Shown piece after piece: positions 1 to 12,900 of a stretch of DNA of 64,000 nucleotides. Both the position numbers and the translations under genes were made by a program. Under the pieces are notes generated by a model. That model worked only from the letters and a program-made list of their open reading frames with translations. It made no database searches and was not told the origin of the DNA. Origin of the DNA: Mycteria americana. Lineage: Eukaryota > Chordata > Aves > Ciconiiformes > Ciconiidae. Location: positions 30,429,501-30,493,500 of the forward strand of contig NC_134370.1 in NCBI RefSeq assembly GCF_035582795.1, given 5' to 3'. The number at the start of each line of letters is the position of its first letter. The stretch's first letter is position 1.

Positions 1-2036
1 GAGACCTTTGTTTAAAAGCGTTATCAAAATACTACCATGAAATTGTGGAAATAAGTGTACTTATAATATGGAGGATTTCCTTCCACCTTCTTGGCTTATC
101 ACCTATTAAACTGACAGAACAGAACAATTGCTGCCAGCTAACAACAGGTTTTTGAAGCTTGTTGCCATTCTCAGTGCGATACATGAATTGGTCCTTTTCT
201 CCAGCTGTCACATTTTATTAGCTATTTCAATTCACTTTGCTTGCACGAGGTCTTTTTTCCTTGTAGTTTTGACACAGTTCTGCTGCTATTTTAAAATCAC
301 ACCAAACTGCGAACTTGTAGTAACTGCTAACACTTGAAAGGCAAGATGTTACCTGCAAAATGTGATACTGATTTATTATTGCGACAGGTTACAAGAATGC
401 GTTTTGGTGTTTTCAAAATATGCCTCCCACTTTGGACATGGGATTTCAGAAAAGTTTTTTCAAGAATTCCCTTTGCAATGGGAATTCCAGTTCATGTGAA
501 ACTAAAGTAAAAGCAAAGCAAATGACAACGAGACAGGTGAAATAGGCATTTTTAAAAGCCTTGCGTGTGCTGGGAGTTAACTTCTGCATTGCATTCTTTA
601 TGAGCAGGGGATGTATTGGATAGGTGTCAGCTGGGACAAGACATTTAATTGTCTGGATGGTACTTTCACTAATTTCCTGAGTACTGTGGTTCGGCTTACT
701 CAAAATGAGAATAATGTATATCCTATCTTCCATGCATGTTATATTTAAACTTTTCTATTTGGACTGCAAAACTTCTGACATTTCACAGGATGTTCACATT
801 CCTGGAATACTTTGTTCTCCTTTACACATGAGCAGAGAGAGTCTGGGTGGAAAACATCACGCGTCAGATAATCTGGTAAGGATGGTAACGGGTGATGGAA
901 CCTCTGTGACTGTAAACCCCAGTGTTGCTAGCGAAATGAGTATTCGTTCTGCCAACTGCTGACCAAAAAGATTTTCAGGGCTTTTTGAAAAATTTTAATC
1001 TTTCCCTGGGGAGCTTTTTGGATGTGTGTATGCTCATATTAACCAGGAAAGCCTGAATCACAGAGTGATGGAAAGAAATCCACTTATATTTCTAGATTTT
1101 AATCGCAAGTTAAGCAGTCGTGTGTGTATGCAAAACATACACACTGTGGGATTATAATCCATAATTAGGGTTCCTATAAAAAAAATACCTATCCATACAC
1201 TAATGGATTATATTTGCATTAAGTGTGTATGTGTATCTAGAAATGTATACACTAAAACAGCAGTAGGTGGGGCTCTATCATTCATTCGATAATTAACATT
1301 TTTGCTTTTCTGAGATGAATTAAACACTGTTTCTGGGGAGGACTCAGGGTGTAGTCATGGATACATAACAGAGCCAACTAAACTGCTGGGTTATCTAACA
1401 TTTTGCACACTGACCACCCACACTCTCCAGCCTTGTGTGGCTGCTATCTACCCTTTTCTTATTTCCCACTGGGGAGGAAGGCAAGAAAAACAGTCTTCAA
1501 AAAGCTGTTTCTGACTTTCTTTGCTTTATCAGTTTATAAAAATACTATTGAAAACTTCTTACTATGAAATATGAAACTTTCCAGAGAAAAGAAACTCATG
1601 TTTTCATCTCCTTAAACATTAAATACCTCAGAAAACACCGACTAGCTTGGAATGGCTGCTTATTGTCATTAAGGTTAAAAGCAGCAGTCCTTTGGCTGAT
1701 CCATGGCATCTTTTCTTTGGAAAAGCAATGCTTTCCTTACTAGTAGCAACAGGCTTTCCAAGAACAAGCCTGTTCCTTCCCATGCTCCCTCCTTGGCTGA
1801 TTCTCTCTTTAAGTCTTCTTTACTAGGAATACTTCTCCCTATCCTGTTCCCAAGATCTGCATCCTGTTTACCAGAAATATAAAGCAACACAAAATCCAGC
1901 ATTTTTCCAGAAGAGGCTCCAAAGCCTCCAACATTTAATAGATCTTTTAGATCTTTCTTTACTCCTCACAGAGCTATAACAGTAATGTTCTTTAATGGGG
2001 AAGGACTTGGTGAAGAGTTGCTTCCAACGGGTTTTT
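1..2036. other. Intergenic AT-rich DNA
   Basis: No gene is supported here. All open frames are under 100 codons, lack recognisable domains and look like chance frames in AT-rich DNA. There are short TG/CA-rich stretches near 1110-1250. No RNA gene was recognised. Confidence 0.6.
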
Positions 2037-2043
2037 AAGCTTT
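2037..2043. repeat. Target-site duplication, left copy
   Basis: The seven bases AAGCTTT directly before the LTR's TG terminus are repeated exactly at 2601-2607 directly after it. This is the expected footprint of retroviral integration. A 6-base duplication (AGCTTT, with one more A belonging to the LTR end) fits equally well. Confidence 0.8.
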
Positions 2044-2600
2044 TGTCGTGGTTTAGCCCCAGGCGGCAACTAAGCACCACGCAGCCGCTCGCTCACTCCC
2101 CCTCGGTGGGATGGGGGAGAGAATCAAAAGAGTAAAAGTGAGAAAACTCGTGGGTTGAGATAAAGACAGTTTAATAGGGAAAGCAAAATCTGTGCACTCA
2201 AGCAAAGCAAAACAAGAAATTCATTCACTCCTTCCCATGGGCAGGCAGGTGTTCAGCCATCTCCAGGAAAGCAGGGCTCCATCACGCGTAATGGTTACTT
2301 GGGAAGACAAACGCCATCACTCCAAATGTCCCCCCTGGTCCTTCTTCTTCCCCAGCTTTCTATACTGAGCATGACGTCATGTGGTATGGAATAGCCCTTT
2401 GGTCAGTTTGGATCAACCATCCTGGCTGTGCCCCCTCCCCGCTTCTTCTGCACCTGGCAGAGCACGGGAAGCTGAAAAGTCCTTGACTAGTACAGCAACA
2501 ACTAAAACATCTCTGTATTATCAACACTGTCTTCAGCACAAATACAGTCCCATACCAGCCACTATAAAGAAAATTAACTCTATCTTAGCTGAAACCAGGA
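2044..2600 (-). mobile_element. Solo LTR of an avian endogenous retrovirus
   Basis: This is a 557-bp element beginning TGTCGTGGTTTAGCCCCAG and ending in GAAACCAGGA, flanked by AAGCTTT on both sides. I recognise the family from neoavian genomes but cannot name the exact subfamily. Sense is on the minus strand. Read that way, it has a palindromic cAMP-response-type site TGACGTCA (2372-2379), then a TATA-like box that has decayed to TATAGAAA (about 2357-2364), then an ATTAAA-type polyadenylation signal (2170-2175) and the terminal GGGGGAGTGAGCG region. There is no internal gag, pol or env sequence beside it, so it is a solo LTR left by recombination between the two LTRs of a provirus. The 3' CA terminus expected on the plus strand is eroded. 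Confidence 0.9.
2372..2379 (-). promoter_or_regulatory. CRE-type palindrome in LTR U3
   Basis: A perfect TGACGTCA lies upstream of the LTR's TATA-like sequence in the minus-strand sense direction. This is the canonical CREB/ATF binding site. It is intact although the TATA box beside it has mutated. Confidence 0.6.
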
Positions 2601-2607
2601 AAGCTTT
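2601..2607. repeat. Target-site duplication, right copy
   Basis: AAGCTTT is an exact match to 2037-2043. It marks the right edge of the solo LTR. Confidence 0.8.
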
Positions 2608-5600
2608 TAAAGCTAGTGAGAACCTACAGTGACAAGGGGCTACTGCTGCCCTTACGTATATTCACAAGCTATTCCTTGATCAGATTGTTGGAGAGGTGTA
2701 TATTCATCCTTCCAGAAAGTTTTATCCAGCACCTCACTGATGTGTCTGTATGGGACATCAAAGCCCAGAACAGAGAACTGTGAATATGGGTTTGTGCAGA
2801 GAACTGTACCCAAACCCCTGCCTTTCTTAGTGCTTTCAAATTCTGAATCCTTCCAGTGCTTTCAAATTCCTATTTTAATAAGATATTTTTTCTAATTTTT
2901 AAGCTCAGATATGCAATATGCCAGAAATAATAAAACCTCTCCATACCAGAGAAACATCACAGCAATACTTTGTGATAAAGGTAAATGGTTCTGATCCCAC
3001 CTCAAATCCTTCATGAAATGAGGGGATTTTGCTGTTGGAAATGATCATTTTACCATCAAAACATTGAACATTCCCTCTGACAATTGCAAATGTATGGAAA
3101 TTCACACCTGTGCTCTGGAGGTGGAATTTCATAATTCTTACAATGAATATCTGCTTTCTCTGACAGAAATGGCAAATGTTTCACCCTGGAGCAATTACAC
3201 AAGTGCCCATGAAAATATCAGTTTTCACACAGGTACTCACAAAGGGAAAACTGGAGGAATAGTTTGAGCGCTAGCCAAATGAAGCAGGAGTATAAGACCA
3301 CGTATGGGAATATAATACTCCATTCTCTCCTGTTAAAGGAAAAAAATATATTTTAAATGTTCGTACTTCTCAAAGACAGGGTACATAGGGTACTGTATCA
3401 GCCATTCACTAAAAGTGATAAATGTGTATTACTGTAAGCATCTTTGTATATGTCTCTAACTACATTGGATGACACCGCTTAAGCTGTGCTTTGGCTAAAA
3501 ATACGGCTTTACATCTAAAGTTCCATCTGTGTTGTTGTAACGTAATTCAGCTGCAGAATGCAAACTCCTGTTTCACTGACTCCCTGTATCTTTGTACTGA
3601 GAAATATCAAGGAGAGTGAAGCTGAGAACAATTTTGTCCATATATGAAATATTCTTATATAATGTCCTAATCTGGAAATCATTTTTGTTGAATAAGGGAA
3701 AAAGCCAAACAAATGAGGGGAAAAAACCTAATGAATAAACAATTGGACTCAGGAGGGCAAATTCAATATTTCTCTTTAACATTTCATCCAGCATTTCAAT
3801 CTGGGTAGAGAAAAGCAATTCCATTTTAAGGAAGCTTTCAAAAATTTGGTTGCCTTCCAATTTGAAACAAATGCTCAAATCTTGACATTTTCTACCGGGC
3901 CCAATTAGAATTGTAGGGCAAGCCTGTCTGGGAGTCTGTACTTGAACACAGAAACCAAAAGGCTGGAAATTCCAGACTCCAAAAATACCTACGTGGCTGC
4001 AGGTGAGGTAGCTCAGAGCAGCTGGCTCTAAGAATAGGAGCAAGCGAAAGCCTGCTGCCTGCCAGCGTGTCTGATCTAAGTTCTGCTCAGCTCCAGCTGA
4101 CCCTGGGAGTGTTCGTTGTTGACTCTAATAGACACGAGACCAAGTCTCAGCTAGTACAAACTGTTCTAAATCTCTTCTTGATCTTTCCAGATTTCTGTGT
4201 GAATATGTGGATTCCAATTTGGTTTACCCTGATTTTTCCTTCAATTGAATTGTCAGTTCATTTCAGAAAACAAATATATAAATTCCTGTGGTTACCACAG
4301 TCTTCTAAAACTTTAGATGCATTTCATCTGTCTGAAATGCTTTACTGGTTCTTATAATGATTAGTAACACAGTTACATTATATTTTGGAAGCACTGGCTA
4401 TAAAACATATGAAAGACTGATTGTAAAAATTTTAGAACAGTAAAGGACTTGTTCCAATGAAAAATTTGGTCCAGAATGTTTTGGGGTCTTAAATGGATTC
4501 AGAAAACAATATTCATTAAGAATTCTCATTTCCATTGGGTGCAAATTTCCTGGTAGATGCTGTCACTGCATGTATATATTAGGTGAGATTAATAGTTATA
4601 ATAACTTCTACAGGAAAGTGCCATGTATGATATGGCAATTGGTATTTGTAAAAAGCTATCTGGCTACTTGAAGGCCTGCATACAGGTGCGTGATCCTATT
4701 CCTTACACAGACTTAAATGGGATAATTTGTCCTTATTCCCTGTATTTATTATTGATTATCCCTTCTAAGAATCGTAAGTGTTCCCCATTCACAATTTACA
4801 TTTCCCTTTGAGAACTTTTTGTGTAGCTTTAGCATACTAAAACTTTATTAAGCTGTATCATTTTTCAAGCTCTTTTTTTTTTCTTGCATGATATGCCAAT
4901 ACCTAATTACCGCTGCTACTCTGATGTGCTTCAAGCTGTGGGCTTTTTTTTTTACATACAGCAGGTGAAAACACCCACACTGTATAAAAACTCTCTTGCT
5001 TTCTTCTACATTTAAACAATAATCATGTCATCAAAGCAGAAATGACGAGAAGAACATTTAAGGATGGATCCTGCCCTGCTGAAATTATATTGAAATTACA
5101 TTCACTGTCTTATACCTCATTCTTCTGAAAAAGAAAATTATACATGGATTTAGGCTATTGCTGTCCTTTGTATGGCAAAGCAAGAATAGTATTTAAGAGG
5201 TTCCCAAACTCCTAGCCAAGATCTATTGTAATCCTGAAAAGAAGCATAGCAAGTGTAAAGGGGGAAAAAAAAAAAAAGAAAAAAACACTTAACGAGTCTG
5301 AGTTTTCTATAAAATTGGGGAAAAAATTGATCTAAGACTCTTATCAAATGGAGCAATAGACTTCACTAACTGCAATAATCTTATCCTGATTCATACTGTG
5401 ACTGGAGAACAGTGTCTGTCTCACAAAAGGTTCTAATACTGTTCTAGTAAATAAACTCTCAATAATTATTCATGTTACAGAAAAGCCTGAAGGTCTAGCC
5501 AAGATAAACAACTGATTGTGCAGGGAAAGTTTGTGTGCAACAGTTTCACCTTGAGGCCTTCATGACCTGTACTAACAAAATGGAAAAGGAGCAGTGAAGG

Positions 5601-8296
5601 CATTTGCTCTTTCTGTTACGCAGCTAGGCCTCGGAGACGTCAAGAGCTTTCACATAGGAAACGTGGAAGCTAGCAGAGAACTGAGCTGTAAACTGAAGTC
5701 TGCCATATTTCTGCCAGTGGGTTAAGCTTTGTAACGGACACCAAGCCTTGGGTTGGCTCGTGTGTCCGCCTTGGCCATGTGAATGAAGTTGCCTGGAGAT
5801 GGAGAATCTCAAGGTACGAGCTGCGAAGTGACTGAGCCAGGGCCGCTGCAGGGAAACTATTACCAGTCCTGGAAGTAAAAGGCCTTGCCAAAGAATGAAA
5901 TTCTACTCTATTGGAACTAGGATAAAATTCCTCCTTTTGGATCAAATTTACTTGCTAATTTTAATTCAAAATAGATGAAACTTTCATTCTCTTCAGGACA
6001 AATAATGATCTTCCCAGGTTATCCTTTTTGTTTGTTCATTGTCTGAGATTAGAAGGTCACTTCTTGAATCTTAGACTTTCTATTAAAGGCCTGTAATAGG
6101 AGCAGAAGTGGCACTGAGGATGGAAAAAGGTTAATTCTGAGAGGAGGATCTTAGAGACGTGCAACTGCAGACACACACGATGATCAGGTCAAAGCTTATA
6201 GACCAAACAGCAACAGACAATTTCACGTTTGTACCATCTATGGCAAAACGGTTAAACAAACCCTATGAGGGATTCTTGGTTGGACTGAATCCACCAAGTG
6301 TCCTAGAAAGCAATTAACCTGTTCTGTAGCACACGCTGCAGGCCAGACACTTAAAAAACCAAACAAACGAAGAAAGAAAAAAAGCGGAAAGGGAAGGGGA
6401 AAAGAGAGGGAGAGGAAGGAAAACAGTAAATGCCTTCTGAAGAATCTGAGTCTCGGCCAAACAAATGCCTTCAGTGTTAGGTGCAACCTGCCAGGTAGGT
6501 ATTTGGCACTGTACAAAAAATGTGTTGGCAGTGTACAAGAAGTAACATTACAGATCTGATAGGCACACTGCAAAACCTGCAAGAAAAGTTATCTTTGCAT
6601 TTCATAGCACTCTGACACAACTCACACACAAACAGCAGAACTGTACTTGGCCTCACCTCTTGAAAATGCACTCCTCGCTGAAGAGTCAAACAGGGAAACT
6701 CCATGAGTCACTGCTGAGCGCAATGTGTGATGAAGCCACACATAATGACGTACTCCCGAACCCGCACATTACATGTCTCTTCTGTATTTGGCCTGTATCT
6801 GTGCATGGTTAAATCTCTAGCAACTGGAAGGACTGTTAATAGCCCAAACATTTTGTAGTATGGCTCTGCCCTGAGCTCATTATTTGGGCTTGTTGCGTTA
6901 GAGCTGTGGTATTGGGTAGAGGGTTCACGGGGTTTCCTGGGGGCAGAGAGGCCTTAACCCTGAGGCAAGCATCAAAAGCTCTGTCTAGATGTATAGGAGA
7001 GCAATGTTTTCCAGATAATTACAACAGCATTTAACTTGGGCACTGTGATTACAATTACAAGGCAAAATTCTATTTGTCCGAAGGGATAGAAGGTTGCAAG
7101 CAGAAAGAGAATTTTGTCTTACTATACAGAAGGCACATATGATGTGCAGTTAGATGACTTTTAGGATTGCTCTGGCAAACATATCTGCTTAGTGTGTTAA
7201 AGCAATGCTAGCACAAGTGGTTTAAGAATAAATGGGTAGCATTGGCTAAAATCTAGACAGCTTGGATACAGCTGCTCTGGATGATATGGATCTATGTGTT
7301 TGTGGCTGCATAATGGATGTGTAAATTATGCAATGTCCCATGGTGGCAGACTGTACATCAATACTTTTACATTTATGCATTGATATAAAACTATAGTTTA
7401 CAGCCTGTCAGGATGATATGCTAACAATTTAAGTACAGAGACCTCATACAGCAAGGCAATTAGGTAAATTAAGTACATAAGCTTGAGTTTAATTTTAAGC
7501 CTGGGACCAATTCCAATGAAATCAAGAAAACTGTTTCCATGTTAAATTCTAGTCACTGCCCAGCCCTGGAAGTATTCTACAAACAGCATTGCAGTAATAC
7601 TGTATGTGTCTGTGACAGGGTTTTCTGATGTGAAGCCCACTCTGCTTGTGTCCTGGCACTTGATGCTACCAGCTACCAGACTGACTTTTGCCAGTTAGCA
7701 GCAACAGCACCTCATCTAGATTTTCCAAACTCATGTTGGGTTGTAGACAAAAGAGTTTCTGCAGCCCTATTATTTGGCTATGTTGTTTCCAAAGAAACAT
7801 GTCTCTCATTTACTACCATTATCAGAGGCTTTTCAGTATAAAGCAAAAAAAAAAAGTTATTAATCATAAATTTAGCAACACAATGCCAAAAGCAAACTGT
7901 AAAAGAATAGGAAACTCAAATGAAATCTATCATCAACTTCTTGTCCTACCTATGCCTTTTTTTTTCAAAAGGTATCAGTCTACTGTGGAAGCCAAGAGAT
8001 CAATTCAGCAGTATTCCATCTCTGTAATAAAAGCTACTGTCTTTCAGAGTATTCTATCAGTAGGTTTTCCTCCTTTCATTTTTGTTTTCTACTGATTGCT
8101 AGTCCTCTGTAAATAGCTAAAACCTCCCTCTGCTAACCTGGGGGCTCTCAATCTGCTGTAGTTGTTTGTAGGTGAGCTGTATGGCTTCTGTGGGCATATT
8201 AATAGCACACCCATGAGCTTTGACGAGGAGGATTCCCATGTCATCTGTACAGAGGATCATTGGAATCCTGATTAATCTACACATTTACTTTTTCTA

Positions 8297-8325
8297 TTAT
8301 GAAAAAGTCATTTTTCATAAATGAC
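8297..8325 (+). other. Two overlapping alternative hairpins
   Basis: Stem A pairs TTATGAAAAA (8297-8306) with TTTTTCATAA (8311-8320) across a 4-base loop. Stem B pairs GTCATTT (8307-8313) with AAATGAC (8319-8325). The two stems share bases, so only one can form at a time. No transcript is known here, so this is only a structural observation. Confidence 0.4.
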
Positions 8326-10746
8326 TGCATTCATAAACCAATGAAGTAATACTTTAAAAATTATTCATTATAAAAGTTATTCTTGTCCTCAACATGCCAC
8401 AGTTTCATTTGTCTTTTGTGTTAGTAGCATTGCTTAGAGCACCCACGATGTATTTATCAACAGTACTGCTTTTAGGGTTACTATGTCATACAAACACTGC
8501 AGAAATACAGATTTAACTCAGTGCCAGTTGAAGGCTGAGATTTGGTTGACTAGATATTACAGTTCCAGCACCAATATTTTTATAGGAAAGAAATACCATT
8601 TTATATGCCAGATGGTGAGAGAATGTTACAGTATTTATTTTTCAAATCTATTACCCATGCAAAAAGGCACTAGTTCTATACACTTACTTCCACCTTTCCT
8701 TAAAACACGCTATGCATCCTACAATGCTATTGGAAACCCGAGTTTTCCACCAGTTGTACAGGTACCAAAGTGTTAATTTTGCAGGCTTACTTGCCTTGAG
8801 CTGGACATGTAGTATGAGTGGACGATATGAGCATCCAAGCAGCATCTGTGTAGTGAAACAGAACTTGTCAAGAAAGGTAGGACTGTTAGAAAGTATTTAA
8901 AGTGCTTTTCAGCTGCATCTCACTTAAAACTATTCCAGTGTTAACCCCCCGAGTCTTTTATTACTGGCAGGAATTATTAATGAACAAAGTTAAAGGTATA
9001 TGAACAAAGCACTGTATATAATAACCATAGTCTACAAACTAGAAAATATTTAAGACTAAAGAAACTGCTTTACAGGATCCACGAAATGCAAAAGTGGTGG
9101 AAGAGATTATTTGCCTCTCATTGTCTCACCCACTCATACACAGACCGTGCCTGACCTAATCCATTATTCTGTCATCACTGGCATATAACAACAGAATATC
9201 TTTTTTTTAATTAAAAGCCAGAATGTAAACTTTAGAGGAAACAAAATAAAAATGCATAACTTAAAATCTCTGCCACTAGCTAGATTTGTGTTCTGCTCCT
9301 CAGAAAAAAACATACACTGTAATTTAGCTTTAGAAAAATGCCACTTGGTTTCAAATGATGGGTCAGAACTCAGCTAATTTCTGCTATGATACCATATATC
9401 TGTAAAATATGATCCAAAATATATCCATTATAAGTAGAATCTAATTAAAAGTTTTAAAATTACAATTTCTAGTACATAAAGTGGCCATTTTTTTTCCTAT
9501 GGACAATTTTAATTTGGCCATAAATAGTATGTTCAAATACTTCATTCTGAACGTACAACCTTAGAGAGTTGTTCCGTCCTCCGGATAGTTGTATTTAACT
9601 CTACAACTGAATACGTTAGAAAAAAAAAAAGAAAATTTCTGAAAGTGTAGAAATATCTCTGTATGCAATTCACTATTTCAGTGCTTTCATGTGCACCCTT
9701 TCAGTCACTCAGCATCCCTTTGATGAATTCCATAAAACTAACCAAGTAGAAAATAAGCTGTATTAATATATTGGAGAAAGGTTTTTGGTCTCTACATATT
9801 CATTCTTTGGGAACTAATTAAAATTGATTTTGCTGCTGTTGGTTTTTAATGCCATCCTACATTGTGACTGCTTTTTCCTATGATTATTTCATAGCTCTGA
9901 ATCAAGGACCATGTAACTGGTGCCTAGTAGGTTTGACACCCGTAATTTTTTGATCATAAATATGTAGTTTTTCTGAGAGAGCTTAACTTGATTTATCTAC
10001 ATTGAAAAAATTGGTATAGTGTAGGCGTCACTCAATTTGATCTAATAAGTTGTGTGGTGTCGTGTCCTAACAATCCACTAAGCTGTAATCACTATTTGTA
10101 TGCAAAGCATTACAATTAGAGTAATTTTCTTTGCTGGTGATTCTGAACTTGAAAGAAAAACAAATTAGAATAAAAACGCAAACTCTTTATACCCCAGTAT
10201 ATTATACATTATTTGAACATAAAAATTGACCTTCACAGCTTCAGAAGAAAGAAGAGATTGTACTTCCTCCTGCTCTCAGTTTGAATCTGCTCTTTTTTTT
10301 CTCTGTCTTTCTGGGGGTTCTTTTTGATTTCCAGCTACCTTGGCCATAGATAGATCTTCTTAATGTTTCTCAAGATTCTCAGAGATGAGGACTTTACAAC
10401 ACATTTAAAACTGAGCACTCTAAGTCTCTTGTTATTGTCTAAAAATAGTGAGCATGGCCACTAGTGGGCTAACAGGTAATTCAAATTGTGTAGGAATGTC
10501 AACATTTGGCTCTTACAGTAAGTCTGACTTTTATCTAGTTTGCTTGACTAAATTGTAAACTTCATAGATGTTTGATAATAAGAATATAGAATATTCTATA
10601 ATAAGAAAGATCTCTTTAATTCAACAGACTCAGTATGAAACATCTGACTCTAAATTACTGCACTAGCCATAGGTGACATTTTTGAACAATGATTTCAAAA
10701 ATATGTTATTCAGAATTTTTCTGTTTAGAATTAGTTCAAAAGGGGC

Positions 10747-10780
10747 TTTTTTTGTTTTGTTTTTTTTGTTTGTTTGTTTG
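10747..10780 (+). repeat. (TTTG)-rich simple repeat
   Basis: T-rich tract resolving into repeated TTTG units near its right end. Confidence 0.8.
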
Positions 10781-12862
10781 TGCCGTTTTTTAAAAATAAA
10801 AAAGACCCAGTGGCAAAGGCAAGCACCTGTTGCACAGCTCATTTTCAAAGGTGACTGCCAAACCAAAAATCTTATTGTAACAAGAAAGATACCAGGACAA
10901 GAGGAATATATTTCCTTAACAGGTGGTTCTCTTTATCTTACTAGCTTTTAATGGAGAAAATAATTTCTAATTAAAAATCTCTTTGATTCAGTAAGTGAAG
11001 GCATGGAATGCTGTGGGGAAGAAAACGCTCATGCCACCACTCAAAGAAGTACTCTGGTTAGGCAGGGAACACTTCTGCTGGCTTTATAGGGGATATCTTC
11101 CAGTGCATATCCTGAGCGAGGTAGGAGGGAGTAGGTTTCCTCGCTGCTTATACAACTTATTTTTCATATATGTGAAATGGATGGATAATGATAGCTGCTG
11201 AACAGCAAGCAGCACCAGCCTCAGAGAAAAACCTTTCCTCTTGGAGGACACTACTGCACCACCATGGTCTCATGACAAGGAATGTGACATTTGTGTTGCT
11301 TCCTTTCCACAAGACAGTGAGTACTGTCAAAATGTAATAACAATGACATCATATGATGTGCAGTACAAGTCTGTCTTACTATCACTCTTTTGGTTTAGTG
11401 CATTTTGTTTCAGAACTTCCCGAGCTAGTAGCACAAAGTGAAAATTTGCTGTCTGCTCTTACAGACAAGCAATCTCAACAGTTTCGCTTTTAAACTTGAG
11501 TCAGTTCTCAGTTGCTCTGTGAAGATTGTAAGTAAAATCATGTTCCTGTTGAAATACAGAGAAGCTCTGCTATTGACCACAGCTGAGACTGGATTTCACC
11601 CTATGATGCTGTCAAGTTTTTTGACATTTATATGCCATCCTCACTTCTTCAATCTTATGATTGCAACTAAAATGTAGCAATGTTTAAAAAGAAGAAATGT
11701 GTTTTTCCATTTGCATAACTTTAATGATTGAACTGACTGAGCTTAACATTTCCTTCAAAGTTCCCACTTTGGCTGGCATTGCTAGCATTGAAATTGCAAA
11801 TATATATCTCGAAAGGAACATATTTTTAGTAAGTTATATGCAATAGGAAATGGGGTCTTAAGACGAAAAGTGCTTTTCATCTTAGCAGTAATTTTTATCT
11901 CACTTGTGTGTGTAAGCAATGTGCTGTGGAGGAAGTCAGACTGTGTGTGTGTTATTAGCTATATGTACACATTTGCCTGCTTGATTTTTTTCTAACTCAA
12001 TCAAAAGAAGCTTTTAGGATGAACAAGTAGGAGATGAAGTAAGGACCAGAGGCAAGACACCCTTCTGTACATTACCTCCTAAGAATTAATGGTGAGACCA
12101 TTACTGGGGAAGTAATTAAAATTATATCACTGCTTTATCAAAAGGATGCTTAATCATTAAAAGCTTCCTCATTTTAGAATAGAAAGGCAGCTCAGTATTT
12201 AAGGACAGTTTGCGCAAAACCAATGAATGTAGTGACTCTGAAGGACAGATTTACAACAGCTAAGATATCCCAATGTTTGTGAGATGCAATAGGTTTTCGG
12301 AGACCAAAGGTTATCGATTTGCTGTTCTTTGTATACATGCCTATGTATACTTTTGAATTTATATACAGCATATTTATTGCTTAGGGGCAGTTTTCATTTA
12401 AAAAGCTGTCACCAGCTGCTAGAGGGAAGTTTCTTGTAGTTGCCAGTACAGCTTGGCCTGTTGCACAGCAGGGCTGAGAAATGGAGGCTGAATTTGAGGA
12501 CTCAGTTTAGAACAGCTGATCCTCAAGAGCGCAGAAGTAATGAAATCCATAAGCTGATTTTCCCCTGCCTTTAGAGGGAAGGCAGCAACATCTACAGTAA
12601 GGTTCTTCTTCATTCATGGCATGAACAGAGTTATACAAGGTAAATTTATACCATGCATTGTGCTTGCCTCCTCTTCTTTTGACACTGGTACTTTATATAG
12701 GATGCCCAAATAAACATTGAAAATGAAGATTTAAAGCACTCAGGTTTGAACAATGTTTTACTGCATTGTGGATGTTGTTATTTTGTACTACGTTCTAGTG
12801 TAGAAATATAGAAAGTGAAGAAATAGCAGTAGAAGCTTATGTGGAGAATTTGGGGACACTCA

Positions 12863-12900
12863 TGGTTCCCTGATCACAGGTTTGGATGATCAGGGAGCTA
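12863..12900 (+). repeat. Inverted repeat, 14-bp stem with 10-base loop
   Basis: TCCCTGATCA (12867-12876) pairs exactly with TGATCAGGGA (12887-12896). The stem extends outward by four more RNA pairs, two of them G-U, to 12863 and 12900. No host gene or known RNA is recognised. Confidence 0.6.

Larger units (their letters stand above)
2608..12860. other. Intergenic AT-rich DNA
   Basis: No gene is supported. The longest open frame is a 156-codon minus-strand frame (3573-4043) with no recognisable domain and no homologue that I know. Short simple tracts occur: A13 at 5265-5277, and a TTTG-rich run at 10747-10780. There is a 15-base direct repeat with a 26-base period at 2829-2843 and 2855-2869. 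A pair of alternative hairpins lies at 8297-8325. Confidence 0.55.

Noticed and set aside
3573..4043. 156-codon minus-strand frame
   Set aside because: No recognisable domain, no GC or codon signal distinct from flanks, and no promoter or splice context. Chance is likely.
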